From a virus, in IMG/VR virus record IMGVR_UViG_3300007512_000062, positions 1 to 48,070 of that record: a DNA stretch of 48,070 nucleotides. One strand, given 5' to 3'. Position 1 is the first letter of the stretch. Each line of letters starts with the position of its first letter. Below are positions 1 to 9,982 of the stretch, piece by piece. Both the position numbers and the translations under genes were made by a program. The notes beneath the pieces were generated by a model. It ran no database searches and was not told the DNA's origin. It saw nothing but the letters and a program-made list of their open reading frames with translations.

Positions 1-5
1 CTTCT

Positions 6-302
6 ATGGCTGCATATCCAGGAATGATCTTTACTGTTATTAGTGATATTATCAACAATGGTAGAGCTGTAAAGAAGTTTGTTCCTTTTAACAATGAAGA
101 AGGATGGCATGTACCTCATGTTATCTATGAACAAATTAATAATGCTGAGAAGCAGAAATTTAAACCCGTAAAGATGCCTAATGGTGAAAAACAGCTTAAA
201 CCTTATCAAGCTAAAATGTATAACGTTCAAGTTCTTGACCCACTAACTCAAGCAGAACTTGATGAATTAGCAGCATCTCAAAAAGCAAGAGGTGATGCAT
301 AA
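6..302 (+). CDS. Small virion-module protein, possibly the 3' part of a longer gene
   Basis: 98 residues from this ATG. Only five bases precede it and the frame is open to the window edge, so no ribosome binding site can be seen and the true start may lie outside the window. The protein has no signal peptide or membrane segment. It ends in an acidic helix (LDPLTQAELDELAA). Its stop overlaps the next start (TAATG), so it belongs to the virion operon leading to the vRNAP genes. By position it would follow the major capsid gene in an N4-type map. I do not recognise a family. Confidence 0.6.
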   Translation: MAAYPGMIFTVISDIINNGRAVKKFVPFNNEEGWHVPHVIYEQINNAEKQKFKPVKMPNGEKQLKPYQAKMYNVQVLDPLTQAELDELAASQKARGDA

Positions 303-820
303 TGACTATAAGTACCAGTGATTTAACTAGTAATGTAGCTACTACCAGTGGTGTAGTTACAGGAGATGGTGTATTTGATGATTTAATGGAGACTGTAAAT
401 GCTCAATTAGACAATCAATTTAAACTAGGAAGAATCACTGGTAAAGAGTATGCTACGGTGTACCTAGGAGCACTGCAAACAGTGCTCCAACAGTCAGTTC
501 AATTTGCATTAGGTAAAGAGAAAACTAATGCTGAAGTGGATCTACTAGTTCAAAAGAAGATTACGGAGTTTGCTCAAACACAACAGAGTACAGTAACAGC
601 ACCTAACACAGATAGTGTATTAGGCAAACAAGCTACTTTATATGGTGAGCAAGCTAAGGGATTTAAATGGAATGCTGACCAGAAGTTTTTAGACACAGTA
701 CTAAAAGCATGGGCAGTTAATGTTAATACAGCTGGTACTCCTTCATCAGGAGTAGATGTATTAGGTACAACAGGTACAGATAACATTAACACTACTATAT
801 CAAACGCAAAACCTACGTAA
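302..820 (+). CDS. Probable N4-type virion structural protein
   Basis: 172 residues, translationally coupled to the gene before it. Residues 20-95 form a predicted helical core (FDDLMETVNAQLDNQF, then GKEYATVYLGALQTVLQQS) followed by a Gln/Thr-rich linker and a second helix ending LDTVLKAWAVN. This arrangement, with the ATVYLGALQ signature, recurs in virion proteins of N4-like and other short-tailed phages as I recall the family; its exact place in the particle is not established here. The C-terminal 25 residues are low-complexity Gly/Thr/Asn. A perfect palindrome spans the stop codon. Confidence 0.6.
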   Translation: MTISTSDLTSNVATTSGVVTGDGVFDDLMETVNAQLDNQFKLGRITGKEYATVYLGALQTVLQQSVQFALGKEKTNAEVDLLVQKKITEFAQTQQSTVTAPNTDSVLGKQATLYGEQAKGFKWNADQKFLDTVLKAWAVNVNTAGTPSSGVDVLGTTGTDNINTTISNAKPT

Positions 821-828
821 TACGTAGG
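812..828. repeat. 17-base interrupted palindrome over a stop codon
   Basis: CCTACGTA-A-TACGTAGG. As RNA it can form a 6-bp stem with a TAATA loop. It covers the stop codon of the 172-aa gene and ends at the GGAGG ribosome binding site of the 899-aa gene. It could tune translation or protect the upstream mRNA end, or be a protein site on DNA. There is no T-run, so it is not a standard terminator. Confidence 0.6.
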
Positions 829-839
829 GAGGTAAAACT

Positions 840-3539
840 ATGAGTTTCATAGTTGATATCATTGAGGACATCGTTGATGTTATCGTTGATGTCGTAGAAG
901 CAGTTGTAGATGCCGTAGTAGGTATTGTAGAAGCTGTTGTTTCAGGAATAGCTGAATTATTAGGTTTTGATACAGAAGACCAGATAATTGAGCAATTCGA
1001 AGTCTATAACCAAGCCCTCTTTGATTCCAGTATAGTTGATAGTAAACTATCTAAAAAAGCAGTTAACTCTGCTGTTGTAAACAATATTAGTTTACCTGAC
1101 CTAGTTATCTATAACGCTATTTGGGGGGAGTCAGTAGCTAAATCTCTTAAAGACTTTGTACAGTATATTGATGATGGTCATTACTACACAGGATTCCCTA
1201 CTGTTGAATCTCATATTAACTATGTAGATGAAAATGAAGTAGCTAATGTATTAGGCACTAATCATGGAGAACCTTGTACTCTTATAAGTGCTAATTTAGG
1301 AAGATTGCCTATTAGTGTATGGGTAGAGTACTGGTTACAAGAAAATAGAAACTACAATCCTACCTCACATGCTTTAGGCGATATTTCAAATGTTGTTGTG
1401 AATGCTGTTGCTAATTCTAGTAATACAACAGTAAATCAAGTGTTAACTGATTGGGATATTCAAATTAGTGATTCTTTTAATTTTGCTGAAGATGCGACAG
1501 CTGATGCAAGATGGTTTGTAGATTTAGATAATATTACCTACAATACTTCTACTGATGACTATACACTTAATCTGTATACAGGAGCATTAACAAGAACATT
1601 AGCAAATGAAGTTCCTACTAAACCAGTAGGCTCCCATGTGTATTCTTTTTACTATTTAGATAGTAATCCTACACAAACAAAAGTATTTATTTATAAATTA
1701 GGAACAGGTACCTATACTAACTTAGATGATATTGAGCCTAATCAGTCTATTTCATCAAGTGTCCTAAAAACACTACCTGCTGTACCCTTACGCGTAAACA
1801 ATGTGAATTACACTGGGGGTTCTCATGAAACCCAAATTAATGATTTGCTAGCTAAATTAAAAATTGATGGCCCAGGAGTACTACAAGGTATCACCAGTGA
1901 CTATGGTGGTAATATGAATGATTTAGACCATATCTACGTAAACTTTGGAGTACGTTTATGGGATACAACTCAGGGTGGTTTAAAGTATTTATTTAGTTTA
2001 TTTGATAAGTTACACACATCTGCTACTGTAACTGAAGCTGATTACACATCAGCTACTGGAGAGAAACCTTATAACAATATTATTGTTACTCATGATGATT
2101 ATAAGTATATCTTTAAGTATGCTTACTCTACTTACAATCACTCTACTTTATCAGAAGTAAACGCAGATGTTAACTTATCTAACATTTACTACTCTAATTC
2201 ATCTAAATTTGATGACAATAATATATTGATTACCCCTTATTATGCTTCATCTACACAGCTGATGTACAAAGTACAATACCAAGCTGATAACTTAAGTGAA
2301 GTAAATGCTTTCTTAGCTGGTAATGGTGTGGCTGCTCCAGGAAGTACTACTACAGAAGGACAAGGTAAACTACAAGTAACTGTACGTATTAGTTATTCTG
2401 GGACAGTGCAAGATTCTGATGGTGCAGATTCAGGACATACAGTATTAAAACCTGATTTAGTTTATCAAAACAATGGAGGCACTCTTCAAATTGTACAGTC
2501 AGTAGCTGAAGAAACTACACAGTCTCAAGAAATAATATTTTATGAAATTGTGCCTAATGGTTTAAACTCGTATACTGTTAGAGCACCTATTGCAGGACTG
2601 CATGTAAAAGATACGGAATCAGGAGTATTCAAACTAGTTAAGTTTAACTTAGCTAATAAAGATGATTTAATGCTTCCTTTCTTTTATGGGGCTATTGATA
2701 ATATTTCAACACATGAATTGTCATCTATGTGGCTAGCTAGTGCACATACCTCAGTATACTTAGCACATTACGAAGTAATTGAAGCTAGTGGAGGAGGATT
2801 CTTTAAATTATTAATAGCTATTATTATTATTGTAGTGATTGCTATTGCAACAGGATACGTAGATCCTTCTACATGGGGCACAGTAACACAAACTACTGTA
2901 ACTTCAGGTACAGCTACAAATGGAACGATATTAGTTACTAATTCATTTGGTGTAGTTACAGAGCAGATTGTAGTAAATGGAGCAGTAACTTCTAGTTCTA
3001 TTGCTTGGTCTACAACGTTAACTAATGCAGCTATTGGTTTTGTTGAAAATCAGTTAATCAGTTACGCAATACAAGAAGTGCTAGAGGATGTATCTCCAGA
3101 ATTAGGTTTTATCTTAGCAGTAGCATTTCAAGCTAACTATGGGTTAGGTAAAGGTATTGATTATAGTAGTGCTTTATCTGGTCAAGAAATGTTTGATACT
3201 GCAAGAATTGTACTAAACTCATACAGTGGTGTACAATCTATTAAACTAAATAAAGACTTTAAAGCAACAGAAATAGAAAGACAAGGTAATTTACAGCGTA
3301 TTAAAGATGCATATACTCCTTTAGAAGAACTTGAAGAATCAGTATCTTTTATACATGAGTTAGGAGATAACAAAATGCACTTATCTAATACAGATGTTAG
3401 AGGGTATGTAGTTCCAGAGTATCCTGAAATATTCTTCCTTGAAACTTTAGGGACAGTACAAATGGCTGAACAAACATATAATTTTAGCTATATAATGGAA
3501 CAACAATATCAATTTAATGCTTATAGGCAATTAATGTAG
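840..3539 (+). CDS. Large virion protein with membrane-active segments (ejection candidate)
   Basis: 899 residues; start supported by GGGAGG eight bases upstream. The first 45 residues are an unusual repeat of I/V-D-x-V-V units (DIIEDIVDVIVDVVEAVV), an amphipathic acidic helix. Residues about 650-675 form a strongly hydrophobic stretch rich in Ile and Val (LLIAIIIIVVIAIATG), a credible transmembrane helix after a Gly-Gly-Gly turn. The rest is Asn/Ser/Thr-rich beta-type sequence with a helical C terminus (residues 800-899). It lies in the virion operon four genes before the vRNAP core ORF, where N4-type phages keep capsid-internal proteins ejected with the DNA. A channel or membrane role is inferred from the segments; no enzymatic motif was seen. 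Confidence 0.6.
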   Translation: MSFIVDIIEDIVDVIVDVVEAVVDAVVGIVEAVVSGIAELLGFDTEDQIIEQFEVYNQALFDSSIVDSKLSKKAVNSAVVNNISLPDLVIYNAIWGESVAKSLKDFVQYIDDGHYYTGFPTVESHINYVDENEVANVLGTNHGEPCTLISANLGRLPISVWVEYWLQENRNYNPTSHALGDISNVVVNAVANSSNTTVNQVLTDWDIQISDSFNFAEDATADARWFVDLDNITYNTSTDDYTLNLYTGALTRTLANEVPTKPVGSHVYSFYYLDSNPTQTKVFIYKLGTGTYTNLDDIEPNQSISSSVLKTLPAVPLRVNNVNYTGGSHETQINDLLAKLKIDGPGVLQGITSDYGGNMNDLDHIYVNFGVRLWDTTQGGLKYLFSLFDKLHTSATVTEADYTSATGEKPYNNIIVTHDDYKYIFKYAYSTYNHSTLSEVNADVNLSNIYYSNSSKFDDNNILITPYYASSTQLMYKVQYQADNLSEVNAFLAGNGVAAPGSTTTEGQGKLQVTVRISYSGTVQDSDGADSGHTVLKPDLVYQNNGGTLQIVQSVAEETTQSQEIIFYEIVPNGLNSYTVRAPIAGLHVKDTESGVFKLVKFNLANKDDLMLPFFYGAIDNISTHELSSMWLASAHTSVYLAHYEVIEASGGGFFKLLIAIIIIVVIAIATGYVDPSTWGTVTQTTVTSGTATNGTILVTNSFGVVTEQIVVNGAVTSSSIAWSTTLTNAAIGFVENQLISYAIQEVLEDVSPELGFILAVAFQANYGLGKGIDYSSALSGQEMFDTARIVLNSYSGVQSIKLNKDFKATEIERQGNLQRIKDAYTPLEELEESVSFIHELGDNKMHLSNTDVRGYVVPEYPEIFFLETLGTVQMAEQTYNFSYIMEQQYQFNAYRQLM

Positions 3540-3548
3540 GAGTTATAA

Positions 3549-4073
3549 ATGACTATATATAATAATTTATTAGATGAAGAGACACTAAATAAGATTAGGG
3601 CTAATAGTGCTAACTTTGCTAAGAACGTTACGAATGCAGGAATGGTAAATGCAAACAGCATGCCTATAATGCCTGAGATGCAAGATTGGATGAAAGACTT
3701 TAATAGCAATATGGATAATTTCTCAAAGAATATGGATACTTGGGGAGGTAACGAACCAGAATCTGGATTATTTGGTTGGGGTACTAAAAACAATTGGGAT
3801 AACGCTATTGGAGCTATAGGTACTTTAGGTAGTCTTTATGGGCTATCATTACGTAAGGATGCATTAGAAGAAACTAAACGTAATAATGCAGCTAATCTTC
3901 AGTTAGCTCAAGCTAACTATGGACATAAGTATGATACTATGATCCCTAACTTCTTAGAAGCACAAGGTAAAGCTACTGCTATCGGTGACTGGGTTGCTAC
4001 ACAAGGTGGTGATTCTAGTAAATTTATGGATATTAAGAATTTAGCTTTACCCGAAAGAGCGACTTTTTCATAG
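3549..4073 (+). CDS. Small internal virion protein candidate
   Basis: 174 residues; start preceded by AGGAG at good spacing, ten bases after the previous gene. The N half is Asn/Met-rich and helical. Residues 78-100 (WDNAIGAIGTLGSLYGLSL) form a short Gly-containing hydrophobic helix, followed by a polar helix (ALEETKRNNAANLQLAQ). Short proteins with one amphipathic or hydrophobic helix beside the large ejected proteins are typical of podovirus internal-core modules. No family was recognised, so the role is inferred from position. Confidence 0.5.
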   Translation: MTIYNNLLDEETLNKIRANSANFAKNVTNAGMVNANSMPIMPEMQDWMKDFNSNMDNFSKNMDTWGGNEPESGLFGWGTKNNWDNAIGAIGTLGSLYGLSLRKDALEETKRNNAANLQLAQANYGHKYDTMIPNFLEAQGKATAIGDWVATQGGDSSKFMDIKNLALPERATFS

Positions 4074-4082
4074 GAGAATACT

Positions 4083-6296
4083 ATGGCACTTAATTGGCAA
4101 GATGTAGCCCAAGTAAGATTTCAAGATACAACACAAGCTGCAAACAGTATGGCTGATGCCCTATCTAATTTAGGTAGTCCTTTACGTGATGCTATGCAAT
4201 CTCAAACAGAGCGTGAGCAAGCAGCTATTGATAATGTATACAAGCAACATACAGCTAAAGCTCAACAAATGGGTGCTTTAGCTAGTGGTATGAATGCTAT
4301 GTCTAATTACGCAGACGTACAGCATAAGCTATCTCCTGCATACCTAGAAGCACAGAAAGCACAGACAGCAGCTGAATTAGCTAGAGCACAGGCAACACAA
4401 TCTCAAGCTGACGCAGCACATGAAGCTGCACAAGTTGACGCATTTAATGCACGAGTCAAAGTTTGGTATTTAGGTGGTAAACAAGGACCTAGACCTGAGT
4501 TTAATGGAACACCCACTACTCCACCTACTCTTGAAGTACCTACTGATACCAATACTCCTCCTACTGCACCTTCTACTACAGAAAGTAGCATTATGGCACA
4601 AGGAGTAACTACTCCACTAGACTCAGCTATATCTACGTACACTGACGTAAATATGTTCCCTGATTTAAAAGGTATGATGACAGCAGAGAATGATCAATCT
4701 AATGTTAACTATATACGTAAGAACTTTAAACCACCTAGTGCAAACGCAAGTAATGTAGATTGGTTTAACCATAAGAAAGAGATAAATCAATTTCTTTCAA
4801 GTAAAGGTATTACTGATAAAGTAGACCGTAACAGGATTACTGACCAATATTTAGGTGGGTATGATAGAACAGCACAAGATAGTTTAAATGCTGCTAGAGA
4901 TACTGATTTATTAGATAATGTTAGAACTGCTGTGTATAGTTCAAATAGTGAAGATTTTAAACATTTAACTAGAGCTGATTACGCAAAAGTATTAGGACCT
5001 GACGAAGGTGGTAAGCAATTTGATGCTAACCAAAATAAGGTATACCAAGAAGCAGTACAAAGTGCAGGGCAAGTAGCATTTACTCACCCTAATGAAGATA
5101 ACAAAATTGCACCTAAAAATGTACAGCATCGAAATGCTTATGCTAAATTTAAACAATTTTCTTCAAGTATTGCTGAATTACCTAAAGCATCAAGAGAAGC
5201 ATTAGAGACTCGTTACTTTGCTGAAAATGAAAGTGGAATGGACAAAGCAGAGATAACTAGTTTACAGAATGCTCGTACTAGAGATCAAGAAGTGTACACT
5301 AAGCAAGTGATGGATACATTTAATGACCCTAATACTAATTTTTCATCAGCTAATATGAAAAGCATGTTAGCTAATTTAGTTAAGCATGGGCAGTATGATA
5401 GTATTCCTGAAGCTTTCGCAGTAATGGAAGGTAAATTTGTAACTCAAATTGTTAAGAATATTGAAGAAGCTCATAAAAATCCTGGTGAAACTACGGATCA
5501 ATTTGCTGATAGAATTATTTCTAGTCAGTTCTTACAAGATGCTATCACAGGGTATGCTACGGAAATTGGTCTAGGTGAAAAGGGCACTAATTCAATAGTT
5601 AACTTAGTAGACACTAAATTAAATGTAGCTAAGAAAGAAAAGAACTACACGGCTAGATTGGCTAATAGTGAAAAGGCTCTTGCAGATTTTGATGCTTTGA
5701 TAGAAAAAAGTAAGAAAACCCATAGTGCTGATAATATGAATAAAGCACTATTAAGTAACTTCATAAGCCAAGGTGGTGAAGGAGATCCTACTGGTGCTCA
5801 AGGGCAGTTAGCTGATGTATTTAATAGAGTAATTGGGTATAACCCAGAATTGGTACATAACCCGCATATATTTTACAAACTTATCCGTAAATACAATCCA
5901 GGAGTTGATTTAGATTTAACTGATAGTGCCTCAGACCTTGAAATTGGTAGTATGCAAGCTAACCCTGGGCATCTTAAGGATTACTCTATGGAAGGTAATA
6001 ATAACAATGCAGGTAAAAATACTGACTTATTTGAAAGGATATCAAATACTAAAAAATTGTATGCTGCAGATGGTGATTTAACAAAAGAAGGTATTGCACT
6101 AGCAGAAGAATTATTAATGAATAAGACAGCACCAGGTGTGTTAGCTAAAAACAATCTATTCCGTACAGATGAAGAGAAAGAACAAGTTAAGTTACTTAGA
6201 CTTTTAACTAAATACCAATTAAATAAGCAACAAGACAAGAGAGACCCTTTAAAGAAAGAAATTAGAGATATACGTAATAAGCTTATTGCTAAATAG
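4083..6296 (+). CDS. Internal virion protein, ejection-module candidate
   Basis: 737 residues; start supported by AGGAGAATACT. The opening (LNWQDVAQVRFQDTTQAANS) and the following long Ala/Gln-rich helix (residues 1-125) resemble the N termini of podovirus internal core proteins. A Pro/Thr-rich linker covers about 138-170, and the remainder is mostly helical with charged repeats and no membrane segment. It is co-transcribed with the proteins on either side and followed eleven bases later by the vRNAP N-domain gene. Capsid-internal location and co-ejection with DNA are inferred from context and composition, not from a catalytic motif. Confidence 0.6.
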   Translation: MALNWQDVAQVRFQDTTQAANSMADALSNLGSPLRDAMQSQTEREQAAIDNVYKQHTAKAQQMGALASGMNAMSNYADVQHKLSPAYLEAQKAQTAAELARAQATQSQADAAHEAAQVDAFNARVKVWYLGGKQGPRPEFNGTPTTPPTLEVPTDTNTPPTAPSTTESSIMAQGVTTPLDSAISTYTDVNMFPDLKGMMTAENDQSNVNYIRKNFKPPSANASNVDWFNHKKEINQFLSSKGITDKVDRNRITDQYLGGYDRTAQDSLNAARDTDLLDNVRTAVYSSNSEDFKHLTRADYAKVLGPDEGGKQFDANQNKVYQEAVQSAGQVAFTHPNEDNKIAPKNVQHRNAYAKFKQFSSSIAELPKASREALETRYFAENESGMDKAEITSLQNARTRDQEVYTKQVMDTFNDPNTNFSSANMKSMLANLVKHGQYDSIPEAFAVMEGKFVTQIVKNIEEAHKNPGETTDQFADRIISSQFLQDAITGYATEIGLGEKGTNSIVNLVDTKLNVAKKEKNYTARLANSEKALADFDALIEKSKKTHSADNMNKALLSNFISQGGEGDPTGAQGQLADVFNRVIGYNPELVHNPHIFYKLIRKYNPGVDLDLTDSASDLEIGSMQANPGHLKDYSMEGNNNNAGKNTDLFERISNTKKLYAADGDLTKEGIALAEELLMNKTAPGVLAKNNLFRTDEEKEQVKLLRLLTKYQLNKQQDKRDPLKKEIRDIRNKLIAK

Positions 6297-6307
6297 GAGA
6301 AGTATAG

Positions 6308-9300
6308 ATGGGGTTTTTTACTTCAGGTGGTTGGTCTAATGTTGGAACAACAGGGTTATCTAAAAAAGATACTTTACTAGATTCTTTAATACAAAAGCGT
6401 GGTGGCATTGAAAACCTCAAAAGGGTAAAACAAGGGCAGATTGATTACCTAAGTCAATACGATACTACCCGTGCTACTTTTGATGACTTATCAGGTAAAG
6501 GTACTGATTCTGACTCAGGTTATTTTACAACAGATGAAGGTGTTGCATTCGGAGGACGTGCTCCTACTATTTTAGATGCTCCAGAACACTCTGCATACGC
6601 AGGTGAGTCTAGTGTAAGACAATACCAAAAAGAGCATTATGCTAAGTTATGGGGAGTTCCTGTTGAAGCTGTTACTGATGAGCATATCTATGCTATGGGT
6701 AGACAGGCAGATGAAAAGTTCAATGCTTTAGCTTTAGAGGGTCAAGGAACATACGATAAAGATTTAGGCATTGTAGAGCGTTCTGACTATGAAGGTATGG
6801 AACCTCAATGGTATCTACCTGAAACAGATGTTACTTATAATCCAGAAGATACGAAGTTAGAAGGTACAACTAGAGACAGAGTTAATCTAACAAACCCATT
6901 CACAGGTACTAACTTGTACCATGCAATGAATACTCCTGAGTTTAATACTCGATGGTTTGAGAATACACCTGAACAAAATCAAATACGTGCTCAGTATGAA
7001 ACTGAGCATGGTAGTCACTATGGAGACTTTAAAGTTCCTTACTTACATAGTAATGTGTACCAAGCAGAAGATGGCACATTCTCTGTATATTCAAGTGATG
7101 GTGCTATACATGAGAAGGGGCTTACTGAAACTGAAGTAGAAGATTGGCGTAGAGAGATTGAGAAGAACCCTAATCCTCTTATTGCTGATAACTGGTCTAC
7201 AGAAAGAGCAGCACAAGTACTTAAAACAGGCTACACAGGATTAGTAGGTAATATCGAAAGGGCTACAGCAGGAATGCCTAGAACTTTAGATGCAACTGCT
7301 GAGTATTCTAGAGGACAACTATTTAAAGCTGAGAATGAAAACTTTAGTGGTGCTCAAGCAGCAGCACAAAAAGCAGGTAAAACTCCTGAAGACTTCCAAG
7401 CATTTATGGATGATATGCGTAAGGTTGCTACTCAAGAAGTAGTAACTGAAGAGCAGATAGCAGATTTTAAAAAATACTCACTTAACCCTACGTTAGCTCC
7501 TGAAGGGTATAAAGACTCTGCTGATTTTAAATTAGTAAACATGTGGAATACTCGTATTTTAGATAGAAATCTTAAAGATTTATTATCTTTAATGGAATAT
7601 GAAGAAGAAGCTAAAAAGTTAGACAGAAGAGGCCAGCATGTTAGTAAAGCACAGTCTAAAAGAATTGCTGACGACCCTTATGATGGAGGGATGTTTGATT
7701 CTATACTCTTCGATATCGCAAATAGAAAAAAAGAATTTGTAGAGACTTTCCTTGAATCTACTCCACACATGGCTGTAGCTATGATTCCATATGCAGGTGT
7801 TCCTACTTTAGCAACACTGAAGCAAGATGATATGGAAATGGCGTATATTGAGAATTATGGTAAAGCCCCTTCTTCTGAACAAGTAGCATGGATGTGGGGC
7901 ACCTCTCTTATTGCATCTAGATTAGAGAAACTAAGTGGTGAAGTTCTTGTAGGTAAATCTAAAGCAGTAAATGAAACCTTAGATTTAATATATAACAAGT
8001 TAGCTGCTAAATCCCCTCTATTAGCTAAAGCAATGGCTATACCTGCACGTATAGGTTTAAGTGCTACTACTGAATCAGGTAGTGAAATGGGTACCCAATA
8101 CTTTGAACATATTGGTGCTCAAGATGTAAATAAAAATCTTAGTGCACCTACTGCTTTTGAAATGAAAGAAGCAGGCATGGCAGGAATGGTAGGTGGTGGT
8201 AGTATTGCTACTCCTACATCAATTGGGCAAGAATTATTAAATACTAAGAAGAAGCGTTTAAATAAGATTCAACAGAAGTTAGATATTCCTGAAACTATTG
8301 ATGAAACTTCTGCTGTATCACAGGAAGATATACAAGAGGAGCTTAATGATTTAGATAGTCAAATAGAAGATACTTTGGATAGTTCTACTGGGATACCTCA
8401 GAAAGAACGTGCAGCAGCACGTAAAGAGTTATTAGCTCGTAAGAAAGAACTAAGAGAGTCAACTAAAACTACTCAAGTAACTAATCCTGATGCTCCTTCA
8501 CCTAAATATAGAAAACAATTAGTAACAGTTGCTATGCAGTTAACTGAAGAAATTGAAGCTAAAGAGGCTAAGAAAGCAGAGAAAAAAGCATTACAGAAAG
8601 CAAAGCAGAAGAAAGCATTTAAAGGCACAACAGCAGAATACACAGAAGTTTTAGATAAACTAAATACTACTGAAGAGTTATCTATTGACCAACACCAAGA
8701 ACTATTAGATGCATTATCTGACAGTGCTAGTGGGTATATTAAAGAATGGACTGCACTTGATGGTAGTAATCCTGAAGCAGTTGAACAAGCTAAACAAAAA
8801 GCTACTGAAGCTATTAAAGAAGTTAAAGCACAGAAAGCTAAATTTGACGCTAGAGAAGATGTTAACACTACCCAAGAAGACCTTAAAAATACAGAACGTA
8901 AGAATGAGTATGTATATAGTTTAGGTAAAACAGAGACTACTGATGTTGATGATATTAATGCGTATTTAACAAGTAACTCTGAGACACTTACTTCAGCTGA
9001 AATTAGTATCCTAGAAGCTAAGAAAGACGCTATTGCTACTAAACAAAACTTAGATGTAATGTCTAAGAATTTAGAGAGTGTAAAACAAGATGTACTAGGT
9101 AATGAGAATGCTCCTGATGTATCTAAAGATTTCATTTCATTTGAGAAACATAGACGAAATGTAGAATCAGGTAAAAATAGATTAGGTGCAATAAGTAAGC
9201 TTAAGAAATTTGCTACTCATATGCAAGAAAAGGCAAAGCTTTTAAAACAAGCATACGCTAGAGTTGCGGGCAGTGACAGAACAGAAGTAGTTACCTTAGG

Positions 9301-9982
9301 GAATTCTACATGGACTATTCACACTAATTCAGGTGAGTTTGTAGATTACGTAGGTCAAGAGGCTGCTTATGGCCAACGTATTGTTGATTTAGTAGATAAT
9401 ATTGCTGAAACTAAATTAAGTAACCCAGAAGCTAGTATCGACACCTCTAAGCATCAAAGAGATGTTAATGAGCTACTGACGCAAAAGATATCTAAATTAG
9501 AAGATACAGCTCCTAAAGATACTACAAAAGTTGGCGAGTCCGAACAGACGAAGTCTGTGGAGGGCGAGGCTAAAGATGTAAATGAAATTCTTAAAAGTAA
9601 ACAAACACAAAAGAAACACGCTTCTGAACCTAAGAAAGTAGACAAAGAAAACCAAGTAGATCCTAACGACTTGTTGAAGAGTACTACTAAAGAAATCCCA
9701 GCAAAAGATAACAAAGGTGCTGGGACAGAATCTGATACTAAACAAGACCCTAATGATTTACTACAAAGTACTTCTACAGTAGAAACAAAAGAAGTAAAAT
9801 CAACAGAAGAAACTCAAGCACAGGGAGACTTATTTGGGGATTCTACTAATGAAGTTAAAGATGCTTTTGCTAAAGCAGGAGTACTAACTAAATTAGGTAC
9901 TGTGTACGCAGAGGGTTCATTAAGTTTAGATCAATGGAAGACAGCAGCTAAAAAATTAGGAGTATTGCCAGATGGGTGTTAA
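6308..9982 (+). CDS. Virion RNA polymerase, N-terminal domain as a separate protein
   Basis: 1224 residues; start supported by AGGAGAAGTATAG. This matches the N-terminal third of N4 vRNAP, which in N4 is fused to the polymerase. Residues 579-645 have the conserved arrangement PARIG..ATTESGSEMG.Q...HIGAQ...KN followed by Gly-rich AGMAGMVGGG, comparable to the RETVEEGVQ...Q...KNQ...G segment of N4. Hydrophobic patches at about 485-510 and 525-545 precede it. A segment near residue 960 (LKKFATHMQEKAKLL) resembles the helix before the N4 linker. The last 180 residues are a Lys/Glu/Thr-rich linker, as found just before the N4 polymerase core. The gene ends there by a stop overlapping the next start by 11 bases. 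In N4 this region is needed for ejection; here it would act in trans. Confidence 0.8.
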   Translation: MGFFTSGGWSNVGTTGLSKKDTLLDSLIQKRGGIENLKRVKQGQIDYLSQYDTTRATFDDLSGKGTDSDSGYFTTDEGVAFGGRAPTILDAPEHSAYAGESSVRQYQKEHYAKLWGVPVEAVTDEHIYAMGRQADEKFNALALEGQGTYDKDLGIVERSDYEGMEPQWYLPETDVTYNPEDTKLEGTTRDRVNLTNPFTGTNLYHAMNTPEFNTRWFENTPEQNQIRAQYETEHGSHYGDFKVPYLHSNVYQAEDGTFSVYSSDGAIHEKGLTETEVEDWRREIEKNPNPLIADNWSTERAAQVLKTGYTGLVGNIERATAGMPRTLDATAEYSRGQLFKAENENFSGAQAAAQKAGKTPEDFQAFMDDMRKVATQEVVTEEQIADFKKYSLNPTLAPEGYKDSADFKLVNMWNTRILDRNLKDLLSLMEYEEEAKKLDRRGQHVSKAQSKRIADDPYDGGMFDSILFDIANRKKEFVETFLESTPHMAVAMIPYAGVPTLATLKQDDMEMAYIENYGKAPSSEQVAWMWGTSLIASRLEKLSGEVLVGKSKAVNETLDLIYNKLAAKSPLLAKAMAIPARIGLSATTESGSEMGTQYFEHIGAQDVNKNLSAPTAFEMKEAGMAGMVGGGSIATPTSIGQELLNTKKKRLNKIQQKLDIPETIDETSAVSQEDIQEELNDLDSQIEDTLDSSTGIPQKERAAARKELLARKKELRESTKTTQVTNPDAPSPKYRKQLVTVAMQLTEEIEAKEAKKAEKKALQKAKQKKAFKGTTAEYTEVLDKLNTTEELSIDQHQELLDALSDSASGYIKEWTALDGSNPEAVEQAKQKATEAIKEVKAQKAKFDAREDVNTTQEDLKNTERKNEYVYSLGKTETTDVDDINAYLTSNSETLTSAEISILEAKKDAIATKQNLDVMSKNLESVKQDVLGNENAPDVSKDFISFEKHRRNVESGKNRLGAISKLKKFATHMQEKAKLLKQAYARVAGSDRTEVVTLGNSTWTIHTNSGEFVDYVGQEAAYGQRIVDLVDNIAETKLSNPEASIDTSKHQRDVNELLTQKISKLEDTAPKDTTKVGESEQTKSVEGEAKDVNEILKSKQTQKKHASEPKKVDKENQVDPNDLLKSTTKEIPAKDNKGAGTESDTKQDPNDLLQSTSTVETKEVKSTEETQAQGDLFGDSTNEVKDAFAKAGVLTKLGTVYAEGSLSLDQWKTAAKKLGVLPDGC
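9544..9558 (-). promoter_or_regulatory. Promoter-like hairpin ACAGAC-GAA-GTCTGT, antisense to the vRNAP N-domain gene
   Basis: Perfect 6-bp stem with a GAA loop and C-G closing pair on the + strand, the same core as the leftward early hairpins. It lies inside coding sequence for the N-domain linker, in a locally GC-rich patch flanked by GGCGAG copies. If read like the others it would start leftward antisense RNA near 9540, where the template base is C. It could also be a chance product of this coding segment. Confidence 0.3.
9958..9962 (+). promoter_or_regulatory. Ribosome binding site deciding the start of the vRNAP core ORF
   Basis: AGGAG nine bases before the ATG at 9972, inside the end of the N-domain gene. 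In the core frame a TAG at 9957-9959 closes the reading frame upstream, so the overlap is only about 23 bases. The site argues for independent, coupled initiation of the 2713-aa protein rather than a frameshift fusion. Confidence 0.75.

Noticed and set aside
8473-9135. 220-codon - strand ORF inside the vRNAP N-domain gene
   Set aside because: It is a shadow of the Lys/Glu/Ala-rich helical coding region on the + strand; the product is Ser/Leu/Ala-rich with no site for initiation.
9960-9982. Programmed frameshift joining the two vRNAP ORFs
   Set aside because: A +1 shift within about 23 bases would be needed, no shifty codon or stimulating structure is visible, and the second ORF has a proper AGGAG-ATG start.
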